A DNA stretch of 64,000 nt from Gemmobacter megaterium (GCF_900156815.1 NZ_FTOT01000005.1:186001-250000); one strand, 5' to 3'; shown: positions 8,617 through 18,223, counted from the stretch's first letter. Program-made: numbers and translations. The notes: generated from the letters alone by a model not told the origin.

Positions 8617-9999
8617 TCACACCTTCTTGAGATGGTAGGATTTCGGCCGGGTCACCGCATGGAAACCCAGATAGGACAACGAGGCGCCGCGCCCGGTGTC
8701 TTTGCACCCGGTCCAGCACAGCGCAGGGTCGAGGTAATCGGCCCGGTTCATGAAGATGGTCCCGGTCTCGATCTGCGCCCCGATCTCGGCGGCGGTGTCG
8801 TAGTCGTTGGTCCAGATGCTGGCAGTCAGGCCATAGGGGCTGTCGTTCATCAGGGCAATCGCCTCGGCATCGTCCTTGACGGGCATGATGCCGACGACGG
8901 GGCCAAAGGATTCGTCCCGCATCACTGCCATGGAATGATCGACATTCACCAGGATCTGCGGGGCCAGATAGGCGCCGCCATCATCGGCCGGAAAATTCGC
9001 CGGGTCGATCAGCGGTTTCGCCCCGGCCGCCACAGCCGCCGCGATCTGGTCGCGCACCACGCGGGCGAAGCGGACATTGGCCATCGGGCCAAGTGTGGTG
9101 TCCGGATCCAGCGGGCTGCCGAGTTTCAGCGTATTGACCCATTTGACCGCCTTTGCGACGAAGTCGTCGAACAGGCTTTCGTGGACATAAATCCGCTCGA
9201 TCCCGCAGCAGCACTGGCCCGAGTTGAACATCGCCCCGTCCATCAACGTATCGACCGCCGCATCGACATTGGCATCGGCGCGCACATAGCCCGGATCCTT
9301 GCCGCCCAGCTCCAGCCCCAAGGGGGTAAAGGTGCCCGCCGCCGCGCGTTCAATCGCCTGGCCACCGCCGACGGATCCGGTGAAATTCACGAAATCGAAC
9401 GCCCGCGCGCCGATCAGCCGCTCGGTCGTCGCATGATCCAGCACGACATTCTGGAACACATCCGACGGAATGCCCGCCGCATGGAACCCTTCGGCCAGAC
9501 GTTCACCGACCAGCAGGGTCTGGCTGGCATGTTTCAGCACGACGGTATTTCCGGCGATCAGGGCCGGAACGATGGTGTTGATCGCAGTCAGGAACGGGTA
9601 GTTCCAGGGGGCGATCACGAACACCACCCCCAGCGCCTCGCGCGCAATGTAGCGGCGGAACGAGTCGCTGTCCTCGATCACCCTGGGCGCCAGAGTTTCG
9701 GCCGCGATCCCGGCCATATAGTCGGTGCGCGCGTTCACCCCGCCGAATTCCCCCCCGCCAAAGCGGATCGGGCGGCCCATCTGCTGGGCCAGCTCGCGGG
9801 CGATGTCATCCTTTTGCGCGGTCATATGGGCGACTGCCGCCTTGACCAGCGCGATACGGTCGTCCAGCGGCCGCGCGGCCCAGCCTTTTTGCGCGGCGCG
9901 GGCCGCGGCCGCGGCCGCATCCGCGGCTTCGGGCGCCAGCGGCATCCGCTCGGCATAGACCCGGCCATCGACCGGGGAAATCAGTTGTATCGGTTTCAT
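8617..9999 (-). CDS. Aldehyde dehydrogenase (NAD(P)+)
   Basis: A 460-residue ALDH-superfamily enzyme oxidising an aldehyde to the acid. The family hallmarks are the PWNYP segment, the catalytic Glu in LELGGKDPG, and the nucleophile Cys within the unusual run SGQCCCG (three consecutive Cys; the first or second aligns with the usual position). The start at 9999 (MKPIQL) is chosen over an ATG 15 bases upstream because AGGTG sits at proper spacing. It lies between the GS-like ligase and the Fe-ADH in one direction, with 61 bases to the ligase. Confidence 0.9.
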   Translation of the reverse strand: MKPIQLISPVDGRVYAERMPLAPEAADAAAAAARAAQKGWAARPLDDRIALVKAAVAHMTAQKDDIARELAQQMGRPIRFGGGEFGGVNARTDYMAGIAAETLAPRVIEDSDSFRRYIAREALGVVFVIAPWNYPFLTAINTIVPALIAGNTVVLKHASQTLLVGERLAEGFHAAGIPSDVFQNVVLDHATTERLIGARAFDFVNFTGSVGGGQAIERAAAGTFTPLGLELGGKDPGYVRADANVDAAVDTLMDGAMFNSGQCCCGIERIYVHESLFDDFVAKAVKWVNTLKLGSPLDPDTTLGPMANVRFARVVRDQIAAAVAAGAKPLIDPANFPADDGGAYLAPQILVNVDHSMAVMRDESFGPVVGIMPVKDDAEAIALMNDSPYGLTASIWTNDYDTAAEIGAQIETGTIFMNRADYLDPALCWTGCKDTGRGASLSYLGFHAVTRPKSYHLKKV

Positions 10000-10060
10000 C
10001 GTGTCACCTGTCATGCGGGGCTGTCCCCCCCGCAGTTCCCCACCCAGGGCCCTGTTGGCC

Positions 10061-11428
10061 CTACGCGCGTTCCAAAAGCCGTTGCAGCTCGAAATCCGTC
10101 ACCACCCGGTCGGTTTCCTCGATCTCCCATTCCGCGTTGCGCACGTAATGGTCAACCACATCGTCGCCCAGCGCGGCACGCAGCATGGCCGACCCCCTGA
10201 GTGCCACCGCCGCATCGCGCAGGGTTTTCGGGATCTCGCGGATCCCGCCCTTGGTATAGGCATCGCCGGTCATTTCCGGCTCCAGCTCCATCTTGCCCTC
10301 GATCCCCGCCAGACCGGCGGCCAACAGCGCCGCACAGGCCAGATAGGGGTTCACATCGGAACCGGGAATGCGGCATTCCACCCGCACGCCCTTGGAATGC
10401 ACGCCGCAGATGCGGAACCCGGCGGTGCGGTTGTCAGCGGACCAGACCGCCTTGGTCGGCGCGAACATGCCCACGCAAAACCGCTTGTAGCTGTTGACAT
10501 AGGGGGCAAGGAACACCGTCAGTTCCTGCGCATGGGCCAGTTGCCCGGCAAGGTAGTGTTTCATCAGCGCCGACATGCCATGCGCGTCGTCATGGTCATG
10601 GAACGCGGGCTTGCCATCGGTCGTCCACAGGCTCTGATGTACATGGCTGGACGACCCGGCCTTGCGGTGGTCGTATTTGGCCATGAAGGTGACGGACTTG
10701 CCCTTGCTCCACGCGATCTCTTTCACGCCCTGCTTGACGATGACATGGTTGTCTGCGGTATCCAGCGCATCGGAATAGCGATAGTTCACCTCGGCCTGGC
10801 CCGCATCGGCCTCGCCCTTGGTGTTCTCCACCGGGATCCCTGCGGCATAAAGACCGTTGCGCACGGCGCGCATGACATCTTCCTCCTTGGAGGTCTGGAA
10901 GATGTGGTAATCCTCGTTATAGGCGCTGATCGGTTTCAGATCACGCAATCCGCCGTCGCGCAGGTTGTCGTAGCTGTTTTCGAACAGGTAGAATTCCAGC
11001 TCGGTCGCCATCATCGGCTCCAGCCCCATGGCGCGGGCGCGGGCAACCTGACGTTTCAGGATCGCACGGGGCGACACGGCCACTTCTGCATGCGTGTCAT
11101 GCTCCAGCAGATCGGCCAGACACAGCACTGAGCCCGGAAGCCAGGGCAACGGGCGCAAGGTGGCCAGATCGGGCTTCATGACGTAATCGCCATATCCCTT
11201 TTCCCAACTGCTGGTCTTGTAGCCGGGAACGGTCGTCATTTCCATGTCCACGGCCAGCAGATAGTTGCAGCAATGCGTTTCCTCGAAACCGCCATCCAGA
11301 AAGAACTGGGCGTGGAACCGCTTGCCCATCAGGCGGCCTTGCATATCGGGGGCGGCCACCAGAACGGTATCCACCTCCCCCCGCGCCACCGCCTCTTTCA
11401 GCGCCTCGAAACTCATGTTGCCTGGCAT
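10061..11428 (-). CDS. Glutamine-synthetase-family ligase (gamma-glutamylamine synthetase type)
   Basis: A 455-residue GS-superfamily enzyme of the PuuA/IpuC kind, which couples glutamate to an amine with ATP rather than serving ammonium assimilation. GS hallmarks are present: the ATELEFYLFE metal-binding strand, the GEADAGQAE segment, KYDHRKAGSSSH, and NRTAGFRICG near the C-terminus. The absence of nitrogen-regulation neighbours and the placement with an aldehyde dehydrogenase, an alcohol dehydrogenase and a TRAP transporter point to catabolism. The ATG at 11428 follows GGGAGAGGG; a GTG at 11446 and an ATG at 11416 are alternatives. The amine accepted cannot be told. Confidence 0.85.
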   Translation of the reverse strand: MPGNMSFEALKEAVARGEVDTVLVAAPDMQGRLMGKRFHAQFFLDGGFEETHCCNYLLAVDMEMTTVPGYKTSSWEKGYGDYVMKPDLATLRPLPWLPGSVLCLADLLEHDTHAEVAVSPRAILKRQVARARAMGLEPMMATELEFYLFENSYDNLRDGGLRDLKPISAYNEDYHIFQTSKEEDVMRAVRNGLYAAGIPVENTKGEADAGQAEVNYRYSDALDTADNHVIVKQGVKEIAWSKGKSVTFMAKYDHRKAGSSSHVHQSLWTTDGKPAFHDHDDAHGMSALMKHYLAGQLAHAQELTVFLAPYVNSYKRFCVGMFAPTKAVWSADNRTAGFRICGVHSKGVRVECRIPGSDVNPYLACAALLAAGLAGIEGKMELEPEMTGDAYTKGGIREIPKTLRDAAVALRGSAMLRAALGDDVVDHYVRNAEWEIEETDRVVTDFELQRLLERA

Positions 11429-11517
11429 GTCCGCCCTCTCCCGCACCCTGTGGGTGTGCCGTCACGATCTGTTCGATACCCTTTGGAACCGGGGGGCCGC
11501 GCCCCCCGGCGCCCGCG

Positions 11518-12558
11518 TCAGCCGTAGCGGTAGGGCCGCCCGGCCTTGTCCATCACGGCGTTGTAAGTCTTGAAGATCTCCACAACCTTCGCCTTGGTCT
11601 CCGACTCGGCGGCGATCTCGTCCCAGAACAGGCGGGCTTTTTCCTCGACCGTGGCCCATTCCGCATCGGGAATCGACGTCAGTTCCAGTTTCGGCCCGTT
11701 CACGCGCAGATCGGCCTCGCCGCCCCAGTACCACCACTGGCGGTAATAATGCGACTGTTCGAAACAGACCTTCATCAAGGTCTTCAGCCGCTCGGGCACT
11801 GCGTCCCATTTGGCCTGATTGGCGAAGAAATGCCCGATCCACGCGCCCGAGATGTTGTTGGTCAGGAAGTACTTGGTCACATCGGCCCAGCCGACGGTGT
11901 AATCCTCGGTGATGCCCGACCAGGCGATGCCGTCCAACTCGCCGGTCTGAAGCGCGACCTGGATATCCTCCCACGGCAGTTGCACCGGAACCACGCCGAA
12001 CTGCGCCAGGAACCGGCCTGCGGTCGGGAAGGTGAATACGCGCTTGCCTTCCAGATCCTTGAGGCTGCGGATCGGATCCTTGGTGGCGAAATGGCACGGA
12101 TCCCAGGCGCCGGCCGAAATGTGCTGGACACCGACCTTGGCGTATTCCTCTTCCCAGATCTGTTTCAAGCCATATTGGTTGAACAGCACCGGCACATCCA
12201 GGCTATAGCGGCTGGCAAAGGGGAAATAGCCGCCAAACACCGTCACTTCGGTGGGCGAGGCCATCGAATCGTCGTCCGACTGCACGGCGTCGATGGTGCC
12301 GGACTGCATGGCCCGGAACAGCTCGGACGTGGGCACGATCTGATCGGCGTAATACAGCTCGATCTGCATCTGGCCATCGGCAATCTCGTTGAACATGTCG
12401 ATGGCGGGTTTCACCACATGTTCGCCCAAGGCGGCCCCCGCATAGGTCTGCATCCGCCAGCGGATCGGCGCGCCTTGCGCATGTACGGCCGGCGCGGCCA
12501 GTGCCGCAGCGCCGCCAAGTGCGCCGGTGGTCAGAAACTTGCGTCTCGTCGTCGTCAT
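11518..12558 (-). CDS. TRAP transporter substrate-binding protein (DctP type), Tat-exported
   Basis: Periplasmic solute-binding subunit of a TRAP transporter, 346 residues. The N-terminus holds a twin-arginine signal (TTTRRKFLTTG, then an Ala-rich core ending AVHAQ), so it is exported folded. The DctP fold is recognisable, including the conserved DLEGKRVFTF strand. It begins after a near-perfect GGAGGTGA. The two membrane subunits lie directly upstream on the same strand (50 bases). Co-location with the GS-like ligase and dehydrogenases suggests it binds the compound they degrade. Confidence 0.93.
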   Translation of the reverse strand: MTTTRRKFLTTGALGGAAALAAPAVHAQGAPIRWRMQTYAGAALGEHVVKPAIDMFNEIADGQMQIELYYADQIVPTSELFRAMQSGTIDAVQSDDDSMASPTEVTVFGGYFPFASRYSLDVPVLFNQYGLKQIWEEEYAKVGVQHISAGAWDPCHFATKDPIRSLKDLEGKRVFTFPTAGRFLAQFGVVPVQLPWEDIQVALQTGELDGIAWSGITEDYTVGWADVTKYFLTNNISGAWIGHFFANQAKWDAVPERLKTLMKVCFEQSHYYRQWWYWGGEADLRVNGPKLELTSIPDAEWATVEEKARLFWDEIAAESETKAKVVEIFKTYNAVMDKAGRPYRYG

Positions 12559-12608
12559 GTCGTCACCTCCTGGGTTGGGATTCGGGTGGTTGATCCACCC
12601 TGTTCGGG

Positions 12609-13949
12609 TCATCTTGCATATACCAGATGCGGCAGCCAAAGCGCGATCTGCGGGAACATCATCACGATCACCAGCGTCAGCAGCATCAGCAGCACGATCG
12701 GCGTGATAGAGCGGTAGATGTCGGCCAGGGTCACATGGTCGGGCGCCATGGCGCGCATCAGGAACAGGTTATAGCCGAACGGCGGCGTGATATAGGCGAT
12801 CTGGCAGGTGATCGTGTACAGGATGCCATACCATATCAGCGCATCGCCCGGCGCCATGCCCAGATCCAGCTTGGCCACCAGCGGCACATACAGCGGCGCG
12901 ACGATGACCAGCATGGCGGTATCGTCCAGAAACATCCCCATGATCAGGAACGAAAGCTGCATCAGGATCAGAATGGTCCATGGCGACAGGCCCATGTCGC
13001 GCAGGAACAGCCCCTCGATGGCCCGCACCGCCCCCAGCCCGTCGAACACCGCGCCAAAGGCCAGCGCCGCAAGGATGATCCACATGAACATGCACGAGAC
13101 GGCAAGGGTCTGAACCATGCAGGTGTCGAACACCTTGCGCGTCAGTCGTCCCCGGACCAGCGCCGCCAGCGTGGCCACCACCGCCCCGACGACCGACGCC
13201 TCCACCAGGCTGGTCCAGCCATAGACGAACGGCCCCATCATCGCGGCAAAGATGCCTACGGGCAGCAGTCCGGCGCTCAGCAGGCGCAGCTTTTCGGCAG
13301 CGGGGACCGTCCGGTCTTCGGCAGGCAACGCAGGACCAAGCGCCGGATTGATGCGGCAGCGAACCACGACATACAGGATGAACAGCCCCGCCATCATCAG
13401 GCCCGGCACCACGCCGGCCAGCCACAGATGCCCAACCGGCTGCCGCGCGATCATGGAATACAGCACCAGCACCACCGAGGGCGGCACCAGAATCCCCAGG
13501 CTCGACCCACCCTGGATGATGCCCGTCACCATCCGCTTGTCATACCCACGCTTCAGCAGTTCGGGCAAGGCGATGGTTGCCCCGATGGCCAGACCCGCGA
13601 CCGAAAGCCCGTTCATCGCGGAAATCAGCACCATCAACAGGATCGTGCCGATGGCCAGCCCGCCCGGCACAGGGCCGAACCAGACATGAAACATGCGGTA
13701 CAGGTCATCGGCCATGCGGCTTTCCGACATGACATATCCCATCCAGACGAACATCGGCAGGGTCAGCATGGGATACCAGTTCATCAGCTTGATGGCGCTG
13801 GTGAACGGCAGGGCAGATCCGCCACCGCCCCACAAGGCCAGCGCCGCCACCGAGGCGACAAAGCCGATCACCGCGAACACCCGCTGCCCGGTCAGCAGCA
13901 GGATCATCATCCCGCCGAACATCAGAAGCGCGATCATCTCGTAGGGCAT
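12609..13949 (-). CDS. TRAP transporter large permease (DctM type)
   Basis: A 446-residue membrane protein with about a dozen hydrophobic segments, the sodium-coupled transport subunit of a TRAP system. The SLGILVPPSVV and FLDDTAMLVIVAPLY segments are typical of DctM. Its ATG shares one base with the DctQ stop (TGATG), showing translational coupling. It works with the DctP and DctQ subunits on either side. Confidence 0.94.
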   Translation of the reverse strand: MPYEMIALLMFGGMMILLLTGQRVFAVIGFVASVAALALWGGGGSALPFTSAIKLMNWYPMLTLPMFVWMGYVMSESRMADDLYRMFHVWFGPVPGGLAIGTILLMVLISAMNGLSVAGLAIGATIALPELLKRGYDKRMVTGIIQGGSSLGILVPPSVVLVLYSMIARQPVGHLWLAGVVPGLMMAGLFILYVVVRCRINPALGPALPAEDRTVPAAEKLRLLSAGLLPVGIFAAMMGPFVYGWTSLVEASVVGAVVATLAALVRGRLTRKVFDTCMVQTLAVSCMFMWIILAALAFGAVFDGLGAVRAIEGLFLRDMGLSPWTILILMQLSFLIMGMFLDDTAMLVIVAPLYVPLVAKLDLGMAPGDALIWYGILYTITCQIAYITPPFGYNLFLMRAMAPDHVTLADIYRSITPIVLLMLLTLVIVMMFPQIALWLPHLVYAR

Positions 13950-14455
13950 CAGATCTTTTCCCCACGCAGAAGCGCAATGTCACGGATCAGGAACGCCACC
14001 GATTGCAGGATCATCAGAAAGACGCCGGTGCAGATGATGATCTTGATCGGGGCCATGTAGGGCCGCCACACCGTGCGCGACCGCTCGCCGATCTCCAGCG
14101 CATAGAGCGTGCTGTCGATCCCGCCATACAGCACCACCGACAGAAAGAAGATCATCGCCAGCACCGTCACCGCATCCACCATGGCACGGCGGCGCAGGCT
14201 CCAGCGGGAATACAGCAGGTCCATCCGCACATTGGCGCCCAGTTGCAGCGCATAGGCCCCGCCCAGCACGAAATAGCCCACCATGGTGAACTGCGCCATT
14301 TCCTGCGTCCACAACGAGGGGCGAAAGAACGCCTTGGCGATGATGGACCACAGCAGCACACCACCCAGCACGAACAACAGATACATCGCAAGCCGCCCGA
14401 TGCGGTAGTTCAACGCCTCGACCCAGCGGACATACAGGATCAGCACCCGCGGCAT
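13949..14455 (-). CDS. TRAP transporter small permease (DctQ type)
   Basis: A 168-residue protein with four hydrophobic segments and the family's central SLWTQEMAQF stretch, partner of the DctM permease. Both ends overlap neighbours by a single base (TGATG), so amidohydrolase, DctQ and DctM form one tightly coupled message. Confidence 0.93.
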   Translation of the reverse strand: MPRVLILYVRWVEALNYRIGRLAMYLLFVLGGVLLWSIIAKAFFRPSLWTQEMAQFTMVGYFVLGGAYALQLGANVRMDLLYSRWSLRRRAMVDAVTVLAMIFFLSVVLYGGIDSTLYALEIGERSRTVWRPYMAPIKIIICTGVFLMILQSVAFLIRDIALLRGEKI

Positions 14456-15228
14456 CAGGCCCCTCCCTCTGTCGCCGCCAGCGCGCGCGCCAGCACCGGG
14501 GCAAGCAGATCGGCCATCGCGGCCTCGGCCTCGGGCGTGGCGATCAGATCATTGCGGATTTCCAGCATCACATGCGGCAAGCCATATGGCACCGCGTGCA
14601 ATCGCAGCAGATGTGTCACCCCGTCGGCGGCGGAATAAGGAGCGTTCAGTTCCGACTGCAACGAGGTCATGGCCCAGGCTGCCGCCAGAACCTCGCGCGC
14701 AAGGCGGTCATCGCCGGGGCGGGTATCATCGTGGATCACGCCCAGTTCGACGGCACGTGGCTGGCCATGCCAGACCGGCGTGAACGAATGCACCGTCACC
14801 AGCACCGGCTGCAATCCCAGGGCGATACGCCGGGCGATCAGCGCGGCCAGACCGGCGTGAAACGGCGTATACACCGCATCCGCCCGTGCTGCGCGGTCTT
14901 CGGGTGTGATCGCGGCATTGCCGGGAATATCGTAGCTTTCGGACCGCGCAGGCATGGCACCGGGACGATCCGGCGCGCGGTTCAGGTCGTGAACCAAACG
15001 GCTGACCGGCGCGTGGACCAGCGCCGCCCCCAACCGCGCGGCCAATCCGCGGGCCAGCCCCAGCGCACCGGGATCCCAGGCGATATGTGCGACCTGCGCT
15101 GCGGCATCCAGCCCCAAATTGCCCCAACGCGCAGGAAGGGTATGCGAGGCGTGTTCGCATACCAGAACATACCGCGAAGGCGCATCGGCACCTTCGATCC
15201 GGGCAGCAAATGCCTGTTGGTCTGTCAT
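14455..15228 (-). CDS. N-formylglutamate amidohydrolase family protein
   Basis: A 257-residue member of the N-formylglutamate amidohydrolase (HutG-like) family. Hallmarks: CEHASHTLP near residue 24, HIAWDPGA, and SRLVHDLNR, which supply the Zn ligands and glutamate-side binding of this family. No histidine-degradation genes are nearby, so I infer a role in releasing glutamate from a gamma-glutamyl or N-acyl-glutamate intermediate made by the GS-like ligase in the same operon. First gene of the leftward operon. Start 15228 is preferred; an ATG at 15240 is possible but sits too close to its AGGG. Confidence 0.85.
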   Translation of the reverse strand: MTDQQAFAARIEGADAPSRYVLVCEHASHTLPARWGNLGLDAAAQVAHIAWDPGALGLARGLAARLGAALVHAPVSRLVHDLNRAPDRPGAMPARSESYDIPGNAAITPEDRAARADAVYTPFHAGLAALIARRIALGLQPVLVTVHSFTPVWHGQPRAVELGVIHDDTRPGDDRLAREVLAAAWAMTSLQSELNAPYSAADGVTHLLRLHAVPYGLPHVMLEIRNDLIATPEAEAAMADLLAPVLARALAATEGGA

Positions 15229-15345
15229 GGGCCGAGTCATCCCTGTCTTTGCCCCAAGGCTGGCCAGTGCCCGGCGCTCTGTCAAGAATCTTTCTTTGTC
15301 GGAAATCTCTGTTACAAACCTTCCAAAGCCAGTTCGAGGCATGTG

Positions 15346-16230
15346 ATGCGATTTTCGGCAGACGAGCCCCCACCCCCCATCGAAGACCAACTGCGCCGCG
15401 CGATGGACGGGTTCACCCCCACCGAACGCAAGCTGGCCCGGCATGTGCTGGACCATTACCCGGTGGCCGCCCTGGGCTCGATCACCGCGCTGGCCAAGGC
15501 GGCCGACGTCTCGACCCCCACCGTGGTGCGGCTGGTGCAGAAGCTGGGGTTCAAGGGCTATCCCGATTTCCAGAACTGCCTGCGCACCGAAGTCGAGGGG
15601 ATGCTCGCCTCGCCGCTCGTCAAGCACGACAAATGGGCCGGCAATGCGCCCGATGCGCATATCCTGAACCGATTTGCCGATCAGGTGGTGGCCAACCTTC
15701 AGGCTACGCTCGCCGGGCTGGACCCGGCCGAATTCGACGCCATTGCCGCCCTGCTGGCGGATCCGGAGCGGCGGATCTATGCCTTGGGCGGGCGCATCAC
15801 CCATGCCATGGCAGAATATTTTGTCACGCTGATGCGGGTCGTGCGCCCGGATGTCACCCTGTTGTCGGCCATGGCGAACACCTGGCCCCCGGCACTGCTG
15901 GACATGGCGCCGGGGGATGTGCTGCTGATCTTCGACATACGGCGCTATGAAAACTCTGTCCTGCAAGTGGCCGAGCTTGCGGTGGAACAGGGGGCAGAGG
16001 TCGTGCTGATCACGGATCGCTGGCTGTCCCCCGCAGCCCGCCTTGCGCGCCACCGTCTGGTGTGCCACGTCGAGGCGCCCAGCGCATGGGACAGCACCGT
16101 GCCCCTTCTGGTGCTGGTCGAAACGCTTTTGGCAGCGGTGCAGGATTTGCGCTGGCAGGATACCGAAAGCCGGCTGAAGCGCATGGAAGACCTGTATGAA
16201 AAGGTGCGATTCTTTCGCAAGTTCCGCTGA
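15346..16230 (+). CDS. RpiR/MurR-family transcriptional regulator
   Basis: A 294-residue regulator. Residues about 15-85 form the RpiR helix-turn-helix (FTPTERKLARHVLDH, then ADVSTPTVVRLVQKLG), and about 115-260 form an SIS-like effector domain. It is transcribed away from the amidohydrolase-TRAP-ligase-dehydrogenase operon across 117 bases and is the obvious candidate for its local regulator. The SIS domain suggests a phosphorylated or carboxylated metabolite as ligand, which is inference. The ATG at 15346 is used; no strong Shine-Dalgarno is visible. Confidence 0.9.
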   Translation: MRFSADEPPPPIEDQLRRAMDGFTPTERKLARHVLDHYPVAALGSITALAKAADVSTPTVVRLVQKLGFKGYPDFQNCLRTEVEGMLASPLVKHDKWAGNAPDAHILNRFADQVVANLQATLAGLDPAEFDAIAALLADPERRIYALGGRITHAMAEYFVTLMRVVRPDVTLLSAMANTWPPALLDMAPGDVLLIFDIRRYENSVLQVAELAVEQGAEVVLITDRWLSPAARLARHRLVCHVEAPSAWDSTVPLLVLVETLLAAVQDLRWQDTESRLKRMEDLYEKVRFFRKFR

Positions 16231-16378
16231 GGGCGCGCGCCCACGCGGCCCCCGGTGCCACAGTGCGACCGGATGATGCCTTGCGCATTCCTGCCCGACC
16301 GGATGCGCGAGGATACCACCTTGCGGCTGACGCGCAGGCGTGAAACCCTGCCCCGGACCATAGGCGCGCAACGGACCG

Positions 16379-17308
16379 ATGCTGGATATCCTTCTGAAAA
16401 CCCTGCCCTTCTTTGCCTTGATCGGCGTGGGGTTCGCTGCCGGGCAGATGCGGGTCTTTACGGCCGAGGGCACGGCCTGGCTGACAAAGTTTGTGTTCTA
16501 TTTTGCGCTCTCGGCCATGCTGGTCAAACTGTGCGCCAACCTGTCGCTGGCCGATCTGTTCGACCTGCAATTCGCCAGCGCCTATCTGCTGGGATGTGCG
16601 GTGGTCTATGGGCTGGCGCTGGCGGTAGCCTTTGCGCGCCGCGTGCCGCTGGCCGAAGCCGCCGTCGAGGCGCAATGCGCCGTCATCGGCAATACCGGGT
16701 TTCTGGGCGTGCCCATGCTGGTCATGTTGCTGGGACCGCAGGCCACCGGGCCGGTCCTGCTGGTGCTGTGCCTGGACATGATCGTGTTCAACACGCTGAT
16801 CACGCTGATCATCACCGGCGCACGCGAAGGGCGGATGCAGGCATCAACCTTCAAGGCGCTGGGGCTGGGGCTGGCAAAGAACCCGATCATCGTCTCGATG
16901 GCGCTGGGATTGGCATGGGGCGCCACCGAATGGCCCGTGCCGGGGCCGGTGAACGATTTCGTGGCGCTGCTGGGGGCCGCCGCCACCCCCGGTGCATTGT
17001 TCGCCATCGGCGCCTCGCTGGCGGGTCGGCGGGCCGAGCGGCTGGGCGTTGCGGCCTGGCTGTCCTTTGCCAAGCTGGTGCTGCATCCGCTGGCTGTGGC
17101 GATCTGCGCCTTCTGGATTTTCGATGTCGATCCGGTCGCCGCAGGGGTGATGGTTGCCGCCGCCGCCTTGCCCGTGGCGGGGAACACCTACATTCTGGCC
17201 GCACATTACGGAGTGGCGCCGCAGCGCGTGTCCGCCTCGATCCTGATTTCGACGGCGGTCAGCATCCTGACCGTCACTGCGGTGATCGCCTGGGTGACAG
17301 GCGGATAG
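16379..17308 (+). CDS. AEC-family transporter (auxin-efflux-carrier-like permease)
   Basis: A 309-residue protein with about ten hydrophobic segments arranged as in the AEC (auxin efflux carrier) family; bacterial members move malonate, malate or amino-acid-like solutes. Conserved features include the IGNTGFLGVPM stretch in the middle and PVAGNTYILAAHYG near the end. It starts 148 bases after the RpiR gene, past a perfect GGGCGCGCGCCC palindrome at 16231-16242, and ends 15 bases before fghA. Substrate unknown. Confidence 0.88.
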   Translation: MLDILLKTLPFFALIGVGFAAGQMRVFTAEGTAWLTKFVFYFALSAMLVKLCANLSLADLFDLQFASAYLLGCAVVYGLALAVAFARRVPLAEAAVEAQCAVIGNTGFLGVPMLVMLLGPQATGPVLLVLCLDMIVFNTLITLIITGAREGRMQASTFKALGLGLAKNPIIVSMALGLAWGATEWPVPGPVNDFVALLGAAATPGALFAIGASLAGRRAERLGVAAWLSFAKLVLHPLAVAICAFWIFDVDPVAAGVMVAAAALPVAGNTYILAAHYGVAPQRVSASILISTAVSILTVTAVIAWVTGG

Positions 17309-17323
17309 AGCAAGGGGAAAGCC

Positions 17324-18154
17324 ATGCGGACAATCAGCGAAAACCGGTGCTTTGGCGGGGTGCAGGGCGTCTATGCCCACAAGTCCGATGCAACGGATTG
17401 CGAAATGACCTTTGGCCTGTTCCTGCCGGCCGAGGCGGAGGAAGAACAGGTTCCGGTGCTGTGGTATCTGTCGGGCCTGACCTGCACCCATGAAAATGCC
17501 ATGACCAAGGCCGGGGCGCAGAAATGGGCCGCCGAGGCCGGGATTGCCCTTGTCTTTCCCGACACCTCGCCGCGTGGCGACGGCGTGGCCGACGATCCGG
17601 CCTATGATCTGGGCAAGGGCGCGGGTTTCTACGTCAATGCGACCGAGGCCCCCTGGGCACCGCATTACCGCATGTGGGACTACATCACCGACGATCTGCC
17701 GCGCGTGCTGTTTTCCGCCTTTCCGCTGGCCGAAGACGCCCAAAGCATCACCGGCCATTCGATGGGCGGCCATGGCGCGCTGACCATTGCGATGAGTTTT
17801 CCGGGCCGGTTCCGCTCTGTCTCGGCCTTTGCGCCGATCGCGCATCCGACCGCCAGCGACTGGGGCCGCAAGCAACTGGGCGCCTATCTGGGGCCGGATG
17901 CGGCGAAATGGGCGCCCCATGATGCAACACTGCTGATGCGCAAGCGCGGGTTCGACGGGCCGGTTCTGGTGGATCAGGGCGGATCGGACCAGTTTCTTGA
18001 CCTGCTCAAGCCCGAGGCACTGGCCGAGGCCATGGCCGCCAGCCGGCAGAACGGCACGTTCCGGATCCAGAAGGGCTATGACCACAGCTATTTCTTTGTT
18101 TCGACCTTCATGGAAAGCCATGTCGCATTCCATGCCGACGCGCTTTTGGCCTGA
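17324..18154 (+). CDS. fghA: S-formylglutathione hydrolase
   Basis: Hydrolyses S-formylglutathione to formate and glutathione in glutathione-dependent formaldehyde oxidation. A 276-residue esterase-D-type alpha/beta hydrolase. The nucleophile elbow GHSMGG puts Ser146 in place; Asp222 (GGSDQF) and His254 (DHSYFF) complete the triad. The LSGLTCTHENAM stretch with its Cys is a family signature. AGGGGAAA precedes the ATG, 15 bases after the AEC gene. The formaldehyde dehydrogenase partner is not in the window. Confidence 0.95.
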   Translation: MRTISENRCFGGVQGVYAHKSDATDCEMTFGLFLPAEAEEEQVPVLWYLSGLTCTHENAMTKAGAQKWAAEAGIALVFPDTSPRGDGVADDPAYDLGKGAGFYVNATEAPWAPHYRMWDYITDDLPRVLFSAFPLAEDAQSITGHSMGGHGALTIAMSFPGRFRSVSAFAPIAHPTASDWGRKQLGAYLGPDAAKWAPHDATLLMRKRGFDGPVLVDQGGSDQFLDLLKPEALAEAMAASRQNGTFRIQKGYDHSYFFVSTFMESHVAFHADALLA

Positions 18155-18163
18155 GCCGGGCAA

Positions 18164-18185
18164 GGGGGAGGCTGCCTGCCCCCCC
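18164..18185 (+). terminator. Hairpin after fghA
   Basis: GGGGG (18164-18168) pairs with the C run 18179-18185, with inner GGC/GCC pairing possible. It is followed at once by copy B of the dispersed 3'-end motif. Confidence 0.5.
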
Positions 18186-18188
18186 GTC

Positions 18189-18214
18189 GCAGGATGTTTT
18201 GATCAGAGCAAAAG
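18189..18214 (+). repeat. Dispersed 3'-end motif, copy B
   Basis: AGGATGTTTTGATCAGAGCA, 35 bases past the fghA stop and in its orientation. Its AAAAGG tail doubles as the ribosome site of the next gene. Confidence 0.6.
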
Positions 18215-18223
18215 GACAAGCGC

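Noticed and set aside
14455-15228. HutG of histidine degradation
   Set aside because: No hutH, hutU or hutI in the window; the gene is coupled to a TRAP transporter and GS-like ligase instead.
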